A stretch of 64,000 bases of DNA from an uncultured Bacteroides sp. (lineage in GTDB: Bacteria > Bacteroidota > Bacteroidia > Bacteroidales > Bacteroidaceae). The stretch spans positions 62,001 to 126,000 of the forward strand of contig USLU01000002.1 in the NCBI GenBank assembly GCA_900555635.1, in the 5' to 3' direction. Below are positions 18,080 to 27,746 of this stretch, piece by piece (within the stretch, counting starts at the first letter, position 1; the number at the start of each line of letters is the position of its first letter). The notes beneath the pieces are model-generated. The model searched no databases, was not told the origin of the DNA, and saw only the letters and a program-made list of their open reading frames with translations. The translations under genes and the position numbers were made by a program.

Positions 18080-19276
18080 ATGGCAAAAGACAAACTTGTA
18101 ACTCGCGGTTATTGCCTGATTCTGGCTGCCAATTTCCTTTTGTACTTTGCCTTTTATCTGATACTGCCTGTTCTGCCATTCTATTTAACGGAGGTATTCA
18201 ATACCGGGAATGCAGCAGTAGGCGTTATTTTGTCATGCTACACTGTCGCCTCTCTTTGTATCCGTCCTTTTTCCGGTTATCTGCTTGATACTTTGGCACG
18301 CAAGCCACTATATCTGGTGGCATACTTTATCTTCATTACTATATTTGCGGGATATATGCTGGCAGGTATTTTGTCCATTTTCATCATGCTAAGGGTTGTT
18401 CACGGACTTGCATTCGGAATGGTGACGGTAGCCGGAAATACAATTGTGATTGATATCACCCCCTCCTCCCGACGCGGTGAAGCAGTAGGCTACTATGGTT
18501 TGATGAACAATACCGCCATGAGCTTTGGTCCGATGATCGGACTTTTTATGCACGATGCTTATTCTTTTGAGACGATTTTTGCTTGCTCGCTTATATCAGG
18601 GACTATCGGTTTCGTTGCCGCATGCCTGGTTAAGACACCTCCCAAGCAACCGGTCAAACGTGAACCCTTATCATTGGACCGATTTGTTTTATTGAAAGGA
18701 ATTCCCGCCGGAATTGCACTGCTCCTACTCTCTATACCTTATGGCATGACGAGCACCTACATAGCCATGTATGCCAAAGAAATCGGAATACCCCTGAACT
18801 CAGGGCTTTTCTTCACTTTTATGGCTGTAGGTATGGCTGTTTCACGCATATTCTCTGGGAGACAAGTAGATAAGGGACGTATTACCCAAGTCATTACCTT
18901 AGGTTTATATCTAGTCTGTTCCTGTTTTTTTGTTCTATCTGCCTGCGGTGTAATGATGAAGACTGCTCCGGAATTAACAAATATATTATTCTTTATGGTT
19001 GCTCTCCTGTTAGGAATAGGCTTCGGAACGATGTTTCCCGCATTCAACACGCTATTTGTCAATTTGGCTCCCAATAGCCAGCGTGGCACAGCTACTTCCA
19101 CCTACCTGACTTCATGGGATGTAGGCATTGGTATCGGACTGACCGCCGGTGGCTATATCGCCCAAATCACATCATTTGATATGGCATACTTTTTTGGTGC
19201 CTGCCTTACTGTAATTTCAGTTTTCTATTTCAATCTGAAAGTTTCACCTCACTATCATAAAAACAAATTAAGATGA
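18080..19276 (+). CDS. MFS transporter, drug-efflux/sugar-efflux type
   Basis: 398 residues, 12 predicted helices. The first helix is LILAANFLLYFAFYLILPVLPFYL; the helix 2-3 loop has SGYLLDTLARKP and helix 4 has VHGLAFGMVTVAGNTIVIDITPSSRRGEAVGYYG, typical of the DHA1-like/YfcJ-type branch. Substrate unknown. The stop overlaps the nth start by 4 bp (ATGA), so the two are translationally coupled. A long palindromic repeat lies immediately upstream, and no clear -7 box is seen in the gap, so it may be read from pheS. Confidence 0.85.
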   Translation: MAKDKLVTRGYCLILAANFLLYFAFYLILPVLPFYLTEVFNTGNAAVGVILSCYTVASLCIRPFSGYLLDTLARKPLYLVAYFIFITIFAGYMLAGILSIFIMLRVVHGLAFGMVTVAGNTIVIDITPSSRRGEAVGYYGLMNNTAMSFGPMIGLFMHDAYSFETIFACSLISGTIGFVAACLVKTPPKQPVKREPLSLDRFVLLKGIPAGIALLLLSIPYGMTSTYIAMYAKEIGIPLNSGLFFTFMAVGMAVSRIFSGRQVDKGRITQVITLGLYLVCSCFFVLSACGVMMKTAPELTNILFFMVALLLGIGFGTMFPAFNTLFVNLAPNSQRGTATSTYLTSWDVGIGIGLTAGGYIAQITSFDMAYFFGACLTVISVFYFNLKVSPHYHKNKLR

Positions 19277-19947
19277 GAAAGAAAGAACGTTATGAGAAAA
19301 TAATTGCCTGGTTCAGGGAAAACCGTCCAATAGCTGAAACCGAGTTACATTACAATAATCCGTTCGAGCTACTGATAGCAGTTATTCTTTCTGCACAATG
19401 TACTGATAAACGGGTAAACATGATTACTCCCGAACTCTATCAAGCTTTCCCTACCCCGGAAGCCCTTGCTGCTACCACCCCCGAAGTAGTATACGAATAT
19501 ATCCGCAGCGTCTCTTATCCTAACAACAAAGCCAAGCACTTGGTAGGCATGGCACAAATGCTGGTGAAAGACTTTAACAGCGAAGTGCCCGGTACCTTGG
19601 AAGAACTCATCAAACTCCCCGGTGTAGGACGCAAGACTGCCAATGTCATCCAGTCCGTTGTTTTTAATAAAGCTGCGATGGCTGTAGATACACATGTATT
19701 CCGCGTAAGCCACCGTTTAGGTTTAGTGTCCGACAAATGTACCACACCGTTCAGTGTAGAAAAAGAACTGGTAAAACACATACCCGAAGCTGATATTCCT
19801 ATTGCCCATCATTGGCTTATTCTGCATGGCCGTTACGTGTGCCAGGCACGTACGCCACAATGTGACAACTGCGGTTTACAATTGCTGTGCAAATATTACT
19901 GCCAGAAATATAAAGTAAGCCAAGAGAGCGGTAAAGACGAAGAATAA
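19273..19947 (+). CDS. nth: Endonuclease III (DNA glycosylase/AP lyase)
   Basis: 224 residues. The signature ILSAQCTDKRVN, the helix-hairpin-helix LPGVGRKTANVI with its catalytic Lys, and VDTHVFRVSHRLG with the catalytic Asp are all present. Four Cys of the [4Fe-4S] loop are seen at the C-terminus (CQARTPQCDNCGLQLLC, spacing 6-2-5). It removes oxidised pyrimidines in base-excision repair. The start overlaps the upstream MFS stop by 4 bp. Confidence 0.97.
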   Translation: MRKKERYEKIIAWFRENRPIAETELHYNNPFELLIAVILSAQCTDKRVNMITPELYQAFPTPEALAATTPEVVYEYIRSVSYPNNKAKHLVGMAQMLVKDFNSEVPGTLEELIKLPGVGRKTANVIQSVVFNKAAMAVDTHVFRVSHRLGLVSDKCTTPFSVEKELVKHIPEADIPIAHHWLILHGRYVCQARTPQCDNCGLQLLCKYYCQKYKVSQESGKDEE

Positions 19948-19982
19948 ATTACGAATTCATAGCGAAAAAGAGAAATAAATAG

Positions 19983-19990
19983 TAACTTTG
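19983..19990 (+). promoter_or_regulatory. -7 promoter element for pgk
   Basis: TAACTTTG, 47 bp upstream of the pgk ATG at 20037. Confidence 0.5.
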
Positions 19991-20036
19991 CGCTCACAAA
20001 AAAGAATTAGTAACACTTTTAAAAATATAGAGTATT

Positions 20037-21293
20037 ATGACAATTGATCAATTTAACTTTGCCGGAAAAAAGGCATTCGTTCGCGTGGACTTCAATGTAC
20101 CCTTGGACGAAAACTTCAACATTACAGATGATACCCGCATGCGTGCTGCTCTTCCTACTTTGAAGAAGATTCTGGCTGACGGCGGTAGTATAATTATCGG
20201 TTCTCACCTCGGTCGTCCAAAAGGTCCGGCTGATAAGTTTTCTTTGAAGCACATCCTGAAACATTTATCTGACCTGCTGGGCGTTGAAGTACAGTTTGCT
20301 AACGACTGTATGGGCGAAGAAGCTGCTGTGAAAGCTGCTGCTCTGCAACCGGGTGAAGTATTGTTGCTCGAAAACCTTCGTTTCTATGCAGAAGAAGAAG
20401 GCAAGCCTCGTGGCTTAGCTGAAGATGCTACAGACGAAGAAAAAGCTGCCGCTAAGAAAGCCGTTAAGGAAAGCCAGAAAGAATTTACCAAGAAATTGGC
20501 TTCTTATGCTGACTGCTACGTAAACGACGCATTCGGTACAGCTCACCGTGCACATGCTTCTACAGCTTTGATCGCTAAATATTTCGACAAAGACAGCAAG
20601 ATGTTCGGTTACCTAATGGAAAAAGAAGTGAAGGCTGTTGATAAAGTATTGAATGACATCCAACGTCCGTTCACTGCTATCATGGGTGGCTCTAAAGTTT
20701 CTTCCAAAATTGAAATCATCGAAAACTTGCTTGACAAGGTTGATAACCTGATCATCGCCGGTGGTATGACTTATACTTTCACTAAGGCTATGGGTGGCAA
20801 GATCGGTATCTCTATCTGCGAAGATGACAAACTGGATTTAGCTCTCGACTTGATGAAGAAAGCAAAAGATAAAGGTGTAAACCTTGTATTAGCTGTTGAC
20901 GCTAAGATCGCTGACGCTTTCTCTAACGATGCCAACACTAAGTTCTGTGCAGTAGACGAAATTCCTGACGGATGGGAAGGTTTGGATATCGGTCCTAAGA
21001 CTGAAGAACTTTTCGCAGAAGTTATCAAGAACTCAAAGACTATCCTTTGGAACGGTCCTACAGGTGTATTCGAATTCGAAAACTTCACTCACGGTTCACG
21101 TGCTGTAGGCGAAGCTATCGTTGAAGCTACTAAGAACGGTGCTTTCTCACTCGTAGGTGGTGGTGACTCTGTAGCTTGCGTTAACAAGTTCGGTTTGGCA
21201 AACGGTGTATCATACGTATCAACCGGTGGTGGTGCATTGCTCGAAGCAATTGAAGGAAAAATACTTCCGGGTATTGCTGCAATCAACGAATAA
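20037..21293 (+). CDS. pgk: Phosphoglycerate kinase
   Basis: 418 residues, usual for Bacteroidetes Pgk. The N-terminal substrate site has RVDFNVPLDE and GSHLGRPKG, the basic patch AFGTAHRAHAST, and the C-terminal nucleotide site GAFSLVGGGDSVA with GGGALLEAIEG near the end. It converts 1,3-bisphosphoglycerate and ADP to 3-phosphoglycerate and ATP in glycolysis. Codon use is strikingly biased (GCT, GTT, AAG, TTC) compared with its neighbours, fitting high expression. It has its own promoter box and a strong terminator. Confidence 0.99.
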   Translation: MTIDQFNFAGKKAFVRVDFNVPLDENFNITDDTRMRAALPTLKKILADGGSIIIGSHLGRPKGPADKFSLKHILKHLSDLLGVEVQFANDCMGEEAAVKAAALQPGEVLLLENLRFYAEEEGKPRGLAEDATDEEKAAAKKAVKESQKEFTKKLASYADCYVNDAFGTAHRAHASTALIAKYFDKDSKMFGYLMEKEVKAVDKVLNDIQRPFTAIMGGSKVSSKIEIIENLLDKVDNLIIAGGMTYTFTKAMGGKIGISICEDDKLDLALDLMKKAKDKGVNLVLAVDAKIADAFSNDANTKFCAVDEIPDGWEGLDIGPKTEELFAEVIKNSKTILWNGPTGVFEFENFTHGSRAVGEAIVEATKNGAFSLVGGGDSVACVNKFGLANGVSYVSTGGGALLEAIEGKILPGIAAINE

Positions 21294-21310
21294 TCAAATC
21301 ACATTTATAC

Positions 21311-21347
21311 AAAAAGGCAGCTCTTTGCAAGAAGGGTTGCCTTTTTT
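21311..21347 (+). terminator. Intrinsic terminator of pgk
   Basis: AAAAAGGCA (21311-21319) pairs with TGCCTTTTT (21339-21347), the right arm ending in a T-run, 18 bp after the pgk stop. Confidence 0.85.
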
Positions 21348-21372
21348 ACTATATTTCTTATACTCTTAATAC

Positions 21373-22398
21373 ATGAGACGAATTCTACTATCTTGCTTCC
21401 TTTTATTAGCAACTTATTCTCTGAAAGCTCAAGATGCTTGCCTAAATGATGTTGTCAATACTTTAAAAGACCGTATCACACTTTCAGGTTACACTCAATT
21501 AGGCTATACATACGATGACGCAGGAGATAAACCCAGTAATACTTTCGATATAAAAAGAGTGATCTTTATGGCTCATGGCAAAATTACGGATAAATGGTCG
21601 GCCTATTTTATGTACAGTTTTGCCAATTCTGCAAAAATGCTGGAAGCCTATACCGAATATCGCTTTTTGCCTCAGCTTACGGCCCGTATCGGACAATTCA
21701 AGACAATGTATACTATTGAAAATCCGTTATCTCCTTGCTACGTCGAATTAATAAATTGCTATTCACAGGCAGTCAACTATCTGGCGGGAATTAATGGAAG
21801 CGATCCTCTATACGGTTCTAATAGTGGCCGCGACATGGGATTACTTATCTACGGTGACCTTTTTGGAAAGCTATTAAACTATAACCTCGCCATCATGAAC
21901 GGACAAGGCATCAACTTGAAAGACAAAAACAACCAGAAAGATATTGTGGGTAGTCTTATGGTCAATCCGCTGAAATGGTTATCGGTAGGCGGTTCATTCG
22001 TTAAAGGTAAAGGATGTGCTGTAGGAACCTCTTCACTCAATCCGGATATTGCTGTCGGCGAGAACTATACTCGCAACCGTTGGTCAGCAGGTGCTACCAT
22101 CCAAACCAAACCCATTAATATCCGTACCGAATATCTTGCCGGAAAAAATGGACATGTAAAAAGCGACGGTTACTATGCAACCCTATCTGCCCATGTACTT
22201 CCAAAATTTGACATTATCGCTTCTTATGACTATCTTAACAAAGACAAAGCCATAGATGACAAGCAAACCAATTACGTTGCCGGCGTACAATACTGGTTCT
22301 ACCCCAAGTGCCGTGTGCAGGCTCAATACACCTACTGCAATCGCCACAAAGGAGAGAACTCTAACTTATTGCAAGCACAGTTGCAAGTAAGATTCTAA
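21373..22398 (+). CDS. Outer-membrane porin, phosphate-selective porin O/P-like
   Basis: 341 residues with a signal peptide (MRRILLSCFLLLATYSLKAQ) and alternating beta-strand pattern throughout, ending in Phe (LQAQLQVRF), as expected for an outer-membrane barrel. Motifs LSGYTQLGYTYDD, FDIKRVIFMAHGKITDKWSAYFMYSFA and RIGQFKTMYTIENPLSP match the Porin_O_P type. The transported solute is not known. The glutaminase glsA starts 17 bp after its stop, so the pair is probably one operon and the porin may admit glutamine or similar small solutes; this is inference. Confidence 0.85.
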   Translation: MRRILLSCFLLLATYSLKAQDACLNDVVNTLKDRITLSGYTQLGYTYDDAGDKPSNTFDIKRVIFMAHGKITDKWSAYFMYSFANSAKMLEAYTEYRFLPQLTARIGQFKTMYTIENPLSPCYVELINCYSQAVNYLAGINGSDPLYGSNSGRDMGLLIYGDLFGKLLNYNLAIMNGQGINLKDKNNQKDIVGSLMVNPLKWLSVGGSFVKGKGCAVGTSSLNPDIAVGENYTRNRWSAGATIQTKPINIRTEYLAGKNGHVKSDGYYATLSAHVLPKFDIIASYDYLNKDKAIDDKQTNYVAGVQYWFYPKCRVQAQYTYCNRHKGENSNLLQAQLQVRF

Positions 22399-22415
22399 TC
22401 TAAATCTATCATACC

Positions 22416-23330
22416 ATGAACTACACCAATATCTTACAAGAAATCTATCAGGAGATACAGCCCTATTCAAAGATGGGTGCTCCGGCATCTTATATTCCAG
22501 AATTGCAAAGAGTTAATCCCGACCGTTACGGCATTTGCCTGTACACCATCGACAGAAACGAATATGCAATGGGGGATTGTGACGAGCGTTTCTCCATACA
22601 GAGTATATCGAAAGTACTCTCGCTTGCCATGGGTTTTAGCCGCATGGGCGACCGGCTTTGGAAACGTATTGGTGTAGAGCCCTCCGGCAATGCTTTTAAT
22701 TCTATCATACAATTAGAAATGGAAAAAGGGATTCCGCGCAATCCCCTGATAAATGCCGGAGCTTTGGTCATGACGGATATTCTATTGTCCATCCTCTCCG
22801 ACCCCGAGAAGGAGTATCTTGCTTTTGTACGCCAACTTTGCGGTTGTAAAGATATTCAATACAATGAAAGCATGGCTACTTCCGAACGTGACACAGGCTT
22901 TCTGAATGCTGCCATCGTCAACATGCTAAAGTATTATGGGAATATTGATAACGACGTGGAACGTGTACTCAGCTTCTATTTCCGGCAATGCTCGGTAGAA
23001 ATGAATTGCCGGGAACTCTCCCGCACCTTTCTGCCTTTTGCCGACCATACACATCCGTTCAGTTTCGGCGATATCTCACTTACAACTTCACAAGTCAAGC
23101 GCATCAACGCCATTATGCAGACTTGTGGATTTTATGATGAAGCGGGAGAATTCTCCTACTTGGTCGGTTTACCCGGCAAAAGTGGTGTCGGAGGAGGCAT
23201 AGCTGCGATCTGTCCGCGGAAGTATTCAGTAGCAGTATGGAGTCCGCGACTCAACGCCAAAGGCAACTCCGTGATGGGAATGAAAGCGTTGGAACTGCTG
23301 ACTACTAAAACTGCCATCAGTATTTTTTAG
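22416..23330 (+). CDS. glsA: Glutaminase (beta-lactamase-fold, GlsA type)
   Basis: 304 residues, the usual size. The serine-active-site motif is SIQSISKV (Ser-x-x-Lys, about residue 63), with NPLINAGALV and the C-terminal PGKSGVGGGIAAI typical of GlsA. It hydrolyses glutamine to glutamate and ammonia in the cytoplasm, and some homologues support acid resistance. It follows the porin gene by 17 bp. Confidence 0.96.
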   Translation: MNYTNILQEIYQEIQPYSKMGAPASYIPELQRVNPDRYGICLYTIDRNEYAMGDCDERFSIQSISKVLSLAMGFSRMGDRLWKRIGVEPSGNAFNSIIQLEMEKGIPRNPLINAGALVMTDILLSILSDPEKEYLAFVRQLCGCKDIQYNESMATSERDTGFLNAAIVNMLKYYGNIDNDVERVLSFYFRQCSVEMNCRELSRTFLPFADHTHPFSFGDISLTTSQVKRINAIMQTCGFYDEAGEFSYLVGLPGKSGVGGGIAAICPRKYSVAVWSPRLNAKGNSVMGMKALELLTTKTAISIF

Positions 23331-23396
23331 AGTAGCCGAACTTTTTGGCACCCTTTTTGTACTTTTATAAAGTATGTCCCTTAAAGATACAATTTT

Positions 23397-25592
23397 ATGA
23401 ATGAGCAAACTATACAAGAACAATATCAGCATATCATCGTCCTGCTGCAACAAAAACGGTTAAAAGAAGCGCAATCTCAACTGGAAGCCTTTTTGTGGAA
23501 TAGCGGCAATTGGAATCTTCGTAACCGTTTGGAGCAAGTACAAACCTCCTACCAATATATGTTGCAATATATGAGACAAGGTACCAAAGATCCCAGCCAG
23601 CAGAAGCTTTACCGCCAACTGTTTGCCGATACTTGGGAGATTGCAGACCAAACACGTCTCAGTTTGCTGGACGGAACCTCATTACACTATTACCACTCCT
23701 TGCGTAATAATCGGGAACGCCTTCCAAAGGAATATAATATCGCTACCCTACAAAAAGTATTAGAATCTTTTCCAGATGATATGGCTGTTTGCCAACTGAT
23801 GCCTAACAATCAAGGATTAGAAGCCGTACTGAAACGACATGAAGAAACGGCACAAGTCCTTTTTCTCTCTACTTGGAGTGATAGCAACTGGTCCGCAGAG
23901 AACGAATATCAGGCTAAAGGATTATTAGAATCGGAATTACTACCCGTCAATGACTTATGCTTATTCACCAGTGCAGTCATGTTAAGCCTGATGGAATGTT
24001 TCGACGCTCGCAAATTCTCATGGTTGCTCGATGCAGTGACACATGCCGATGTCCGTGTAAATCAACGTGCTTTGGTAGGAATAGCTATAGTGCTACATAT
24101 TCATCCTACTCGTTTATCACTTTATCCGGAATTGATGGCACGCTTTTCATTATTTAATGAAGACATCAGTTTCGGCAAGAAACTGAACCGGATTTATATC
24201 CAGTTACTTCGTAGCCAAGAAACCGAAAAGATAGACAAAAAGATGCGTGAAGAAATCATTCCTGAGATGATGAAAAACGTAACTATCATGCGTAATATGA
24301 AGTTCGGTTTTGAAGATAACGCAGCGGATGAAAACGATCGTAATCCGGATTGGGAACAAGCATTCGAACAGTCGGGTATAAGTGACAAACTACGTGAGAT
24401 GAACGAATTGCAATTGGAGGGTGCTGATGTCTATATGAGTACGTTTGCGCAACTCAAAAGTTATCCATTCTTCAAAGAACCCCATAACTGGTTCTATCCT
24501 TTTGACATGCAGCATTCCAGTGTCATAAAAGAGTTTGGATTCACACCATCGGGAGACAATGCCATACTTTCCTTGATTTTGCAATCAGGATTCTTTTGCA
24601 ACAGTGATAAGTATTCTCTTTGCTTCACCATGGCACATATTCCACAGGCTCAGCGCAACATGATGCTCAATCAAATGACTTCGCAAGATTTAAATGAATT
24701 GATGAATGAAAATAAATCTTCTACTTTGAAACAGTATGCCGAGCGCCCTGAAGTTATCAGCAACCAATATTTGCATGATCTATACCGTTTCTTTAAACTG
24801 AGCCAGCGCAGACATGAATTTCGTGATATCTTCAAGGAGAATTTCGCCTTGCATCGCATACCGGTATTAAAAGATATACTTTGCAAACCAGATTTACTGG
24901 CTGCCGTTGCCGACTTCCATTTCCGTAAAGAACATCCGGCAGAGGCACTGGATATTTATCAAGAGCTGATAAACCTGAATCATGCAGATGCCGATATCTT
25001 TCAAAAGGCAGGTTATTGCCTGCAAAAAGAAAAGCGTTACAAAGAAGCTATTGACGCTTATCTAAAAGCGGACGTATTAAAGCCCGACTATCTGTGGACA
25101 ATCCGCCATCTTGCAACTTGTTATCGGCAAATCAGGAATTTTACTTCAGCACTGGAGTATTACAAAAAGGCGGAAATGATTCAACCTGAAAGTCACAATA
25201 TCATTTTCTATATTGGAAGTTGCCTTGCCGAACAAGAAAAATATGAAGAAGCCCTGCAATACTTCTTCAAACTGGATTTCATTGAAAACAACAGTATCAA
25301 AGCATGGCGTGCCATAGGCTGGTGCTCTTTTGTCAGTGGGAAATACGAGCAAGCCATGAAGTATTATGAAAAGATACTTGACTTTAAACCCATTGCTACT
25401 GATTATTTGAATGCCGGACATGTAGCCTGGAGATTGGGCAATATTGAAAAAGCAGTAGACCTTTACGGAAAAGCAGCTTTAGAAAGCAGCAGCCGGGAAG
25501 CATTTTGGGAGATGTTCAATAAAGACAAAGATACTCTAGTCAAACAGGGTATTGACGAGAAGAATATCCCCTTGATGATAGATTTGATATAA
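23397..25592 (+). CDS. Tetratricopeptide-repeat protein of unknown function
   Basis: 731 residues with no signal peptide. The first 500 residues are helical with no family I recognise (contains FGFEDNAADENDRNPDW). From about residue 500 there are at least five TPR units (YQELINLNHADADIFQKAGYC, YKEAIDAYLKADVLKPDYLW, YKKAEMIQPESHNIIFYIGSC, YYEKILDFKPIATDYLNAGHV, and a final partial one). The protein is probably a cytoplasmic scaffold. It is followed by a bidirectional-looking terminator and converges on maf. The function cannot be inferred from the neighbours. Confidence 0.75.
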   Translation: MNEQTIQEQYQHIIVLLQQKRLKEAQSQLEAFLWNSGNWNLRNRLEQVQTSYQYMLQYMRQGTKDPSQQKLYRQLFADTWEIADQTRLSLLDGTSLHYYHSLRNNRERLPKEYNIATLQKVLESFPDDMAVCQLMPNNQGLEAVLKRHEETAQVLFLSTWSDSNWSAENEYQAKGLLESELLPVNDLCLFTSAVMLSLMECFDARKFSWLLDAVTHADVRVNQRALVGIAIVLHIHPTRLSLYPELMARFSLFNEDISFGKKLNRIYIQLLRSQETEKIDKKMREEIIPEMMKNVTIMRNMKFGFEDNAADENDRNPDWEQAFEQSGISDKLREMNELQLEGADVYMSTFAQLKSYPFFKEPHNWFYPFDMQHSSVIKEFGFTPSGDNAILSLILQSGFFCNSDKYSLCFTMAHIPQAQRNMMLNQMTSQDLNELMNENKSSTLKQYAERPEVISNQYLHDLYRFFKLSQRRHEFRDIFKENFALHRIPVLKDILCKPDLLAAVADFHFRKEHPAEALDIYQELINLNHADADIFQKAGYCLQKEKRYKEAIDAYLKADVLKPDYLWTIRHLATCYRQIRNFTSALEYYKKAEMIQPESHNIIFYIGSCLAEQEKYEEALQYFFKLDFIENNSIKAWRAIGWCSFVSGKYEQAMKYYEKILDFKPIATDYLNAGHVAWRLGNIEKAVDLYGKAALESSSREAFWEMFNKDKDTLVKQGIDEKNIPLMIDLI

Positions 25593-25595
25593 AAT

Positions 25596-25635
25596 AAAGA
25601 CGAGCCTTAATACATAATGACTAAGGCTCGTCTTT
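25596..25635 (+). terminator. Intrinsic terminator after the TPR gene
   Basis: AAAGACGAGCCTTA (25596-25609) pairs with TAAGGCTCGTCTTT (25622-25635), 12-nt loop, followed by TTT. It begins 3 bp after the stop and may also stop transcription coming from maf on the other strand. Confidence 0.9.
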
Positions 25636-25755
25636 TTTATTTTCTTATTCTGTGCAACTTCTGATATAGTCTAGTCCCTTAGAATATTATAGCCCAACTC
25701 CGAAAGGGGCTGCACCGGACATACATCGCAATATCATTCATCTTTGCCATAATTC

Positions 25756-26337
25756 CTACACTTTTAGAAGTTCCCGATAAAGCCGTTGTACCGGAAGTCC
25801 CATTATATTATAATAGCTTCCTGATATATTCTCTACGCCAATAAAGCCAATCCATTCTTGTACACCGTATGCGCCGGCTTTATCCATCGGCTGATATTTA
25901 TCTACATAGTAACTTATTTCTTCTTCGCTCAATTCGGAGAAGCGTACTTCGGTTTGGGCAGAAAAGCTATGCTGCCATTCTGTCGTAGTAATACAAACGC
26001 CGGTAAAGACTTCATGCGTACGTCCGGACATATCACGCAACATTTGCAAAGCATCTTCCCTGTCTTCGGGTTTGCCTAATACCTTCCCGTCCAGCCAAAC
26101 AATTGTATCGGCAGTAATCATCAACTCATCCGGCTGAATCATTGACTGGTAGGCATCGGCTTTCTCTTTAGCTATAAAAAGAGGGATATCTGCACCCTGC
26201 AATGTTTCAGGATAAGATTCATCTACATCAGGCAAAGTTCTTACCTCGTAGTCTACTCCCAAACCTGCCAACAACTCTTTACGACGCGGGGAATTGGAGG
26301 CAAGAATTACTTTATATTTTTTCAGATTATCAAGCAT
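25756..26337 (-). CDS. maf: Maf-family nucleoside triphosphate pyrophosphatase
   Basis: 193 residues. The N-terminal signature ILASNSPRRKELLAGL, then ITADTIVWLDGKVLGKPEDREDA and the C-terminal GAYGVQEWIGFIGVENISGSYYNIMGLP are those of Maf/YhdE proteins, which hydrolyse dTTP, UTP or modified nucleotides to the monophosphate. It is the last gene of a minus-strand run that starts with the nitroreductase gene; 33 bp separate it from the KdsC-like gene. Confidence 0.96.
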   Translation of the reverse strand: MLDNLKKYKVILASNSPRRKELLAGLGVDYEVRTLPDVDESYPETLQGADIPLFIAKEKADAYQSMIQPDELMITADTIVWLDGKVLGKPEDREDALQMLRDMSGRTHEVFTGVCITTTEWQHSFSAQTEVRFSELSEEEISYYVDKYQPMDKAGAYGVQEWIGFIGVENISGSYYNIMGLPVQRLYRELLKV

Positions 26338-26341
26338 GGTT

Positions 26342-26374
26342 ATAGTAATTAGTGGATTAGTTATTGGTAATTAC
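26342..26374. repeat. Short relative of the TAGTGATTA palindromic repeat
   Basis: It shares the 13-mer ATAGTAATTAGTG exactly with 17963-17975 and contains the 7-bp inverted repeat GTAATTA (26345-26351) / TAATTAC (26368-26374). It fills the gap between the maf start and the kdsC-like stop. It looks like a shortened or decayed copy. Confidence 0.5.
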
Positions 26375-26904
26375 CAGCCAAAAGCTTTTTCATCGGCTAA
26401 CCAAAGGCCCTGTACTTTCAATACCTGTTCTACGATATCACGCCCGCAACCATAGCCACCATCTGCATGCGAAATATACCGGGCAACAGCTTTAATCTCC
26501 GGAGCGGCATCATTTGGACAACATGGCAGACCACACACATTCATCACTTCCATGTCAGGAATATCGTCGCCAACATAAAGAATCTCTTCGTCCTTCAGTT
26601 TGTGACGGTCACGGAAATCCCGATAATCGTGTATTTTTACGGAAGAAGCCATATAGATATTTTCTTCGGCCAAGCCCAAAGACATGAAGCGTTTGCGTAC
26701 TGCTTCGGTCTTTCCACCCGTAATTATACCCAACAAAATACCTTGCTTAGCAGCAAGATGCAAAGAATAGCCATCTTTGATATTGACGGTACGTAGCGGT
26801 TCGCCATCCGAACTCATCGGAATGACGTTAGCACTCAGCACACCGTCCACATCAAAAACAAGAGCTTTTATCTTCTTTAAATCATAGTTTATAGTACTCA
26901 TCAC
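26371..26904 (-). CDS. kdsC: HAD-family phosphatase, KDO-8-phosphate phosphatase (KdsC/YrbI) type
   Basis: 177 residues, the compact C0-cap size of KdsC. HAD motif I is LVFDVDGVL (nucleophile and acid Asp about residues 18 and 20), motif II ITGGK, and motif III-IV YVGDDIPDMEVMNVCGLP. KdsC releases phosphate from KDO-8-P in lipopolysaccharide synthesis. Two Met codons at the start (26904 and 26901) cannot be told apart. It lies between the DUF2520 gene and maf in one strand-wise run. Confidence 0.88.
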   Translation of the reverse strand: MMSTINYDLKKIKALVFDVDGVLSANVIPMSSDGEPLRTVNIKDGYSLHLAAKQGILLGIITGGKTEAVRKRFMSLGLAEENIYMASSVKIHDYRDFRDRHKLKDEEILYVGDDIPDMEVMNVCGLPCCPNDAAPEIKAVARYISHADGGYGCGRDIVEQVLKVQGLWLADEKAFGW

Positions 26905-26956
26905 TATTTCTTTTTAGTAGTTATCTATTAGGAGAAACACTTCGTTATGTCCAATG

Positions 26957-27745
26957 TTACGCCAGTCGATGAATACTTTGGCTTATCAATCGGTATAACT
27001 CTTGCATCTCCGGCTCATTGGCCAACATCTGCAAATGCCCGTCGATGACATTTTCGTCATACCGGATGGCAGGTCCAGTCTGCGCTGCACGTGGTTCCAG
27101 TTCATGCACTTTGCGGGCTGTCTCATCTATCAGCGGCAGCATTACTTCAAATGGCAGTTGATATTTCTTCAACAGTTCGGCGGCAAGCGCATACATGTGA
27201 TTGGTAAAATTGCAGGTGAATACAGCCGCCAGATGCAAACTTTTCCGCTGATCGGAAGTTGCTTCATACACCTTCTCAGAAAGAGCGGAAGCAATATCTT
27301 TCAAAAACTGCGTATCTTCCTCAGAGTTACTTTCCACAAAAATCGGTATTCCCCGGAAATCCACTTCACGCTGTTTACTGAATGTCTGCATAGGATAGAA
27401 TACTCCAAAACGCTCTGCATACCCTTCCCAAACAGTCATCGGAATGCTACCTGCAGTATGCACCCATAGGGCATTCTTCTTTCCGGCGACTAATTTGGGT
27501 AATAATTCCACAAGAGCAGTATCTTTCAGCGAAACGATGTAAAGCTGTGCATCTTCCGTCACTGCAGATAAATCAGTTGTATATTCGGCCTCAACAATTT
27601 GTGCCAAGCTTTGCGCCGATTCTTCCGTACGACTATAAATCTGTACGATACGAAATCCTTTCCAATAAAGAGCTTTTGCCAAATTCGTTGCCAGGTTTCC
27701 GGCACCAATAAAGACGACCGACGTATCTTCTATACTTCTTTTCAT
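26957..27745 (-). CDS. Rossmann-like/DUF2520 oxidoreductase-like protein
   Basis: 262 residues. The N-terminal dinucleotide-binding fold has VVFIGAGNLATNLAKALYWKG (GxGxxA), followed by a central strand-helix region (DAQLYIVSLKDTALVELLP, WVHTAGSIPM) and a C-terminal helical DUF2520 domain (LAAVFTCNFTNHMYALAAELL). The architecture resembles pyrroline-carboxylate reductase and F420-dependent oxidoreductases, but the reaction is unknown. It starts 1 bp after the upstream small membrane gene, so they are co-transcribed. Confidence 0.85.
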   Translation of the reverse strand: MKRSIEDTSVVFIGAGNLATNLAKALYWKGFRIVQIYSRTEESAQSLAQIVEAEYTTDLSAVTEDAQLYIVSLKDTALVELLPKLVAGKKNALWVHTAGSIPMTVWEGYAERFGVFYPMQTFSKQREVDFRGIPIFVESNSEEDTQFLKDIASALSEKVYEATSDQRKSLHLAAVFTCNFTNHMYALAAELLKKYQLPFEVMLPLIDETARKVHELEPRAAQTGPAIRYDENVIDGHLQMLANEPEMQELYRLISQSIHRLA

Positions 27746-27746
27746 T

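Noticed and set aside
25690..25710. AGCCC/GGGCT hairpin as terminator of maf
   Set aside because: The stem is short, with no T-run on the minus strand; the hairpin at 25596-25635 is a better candidate.
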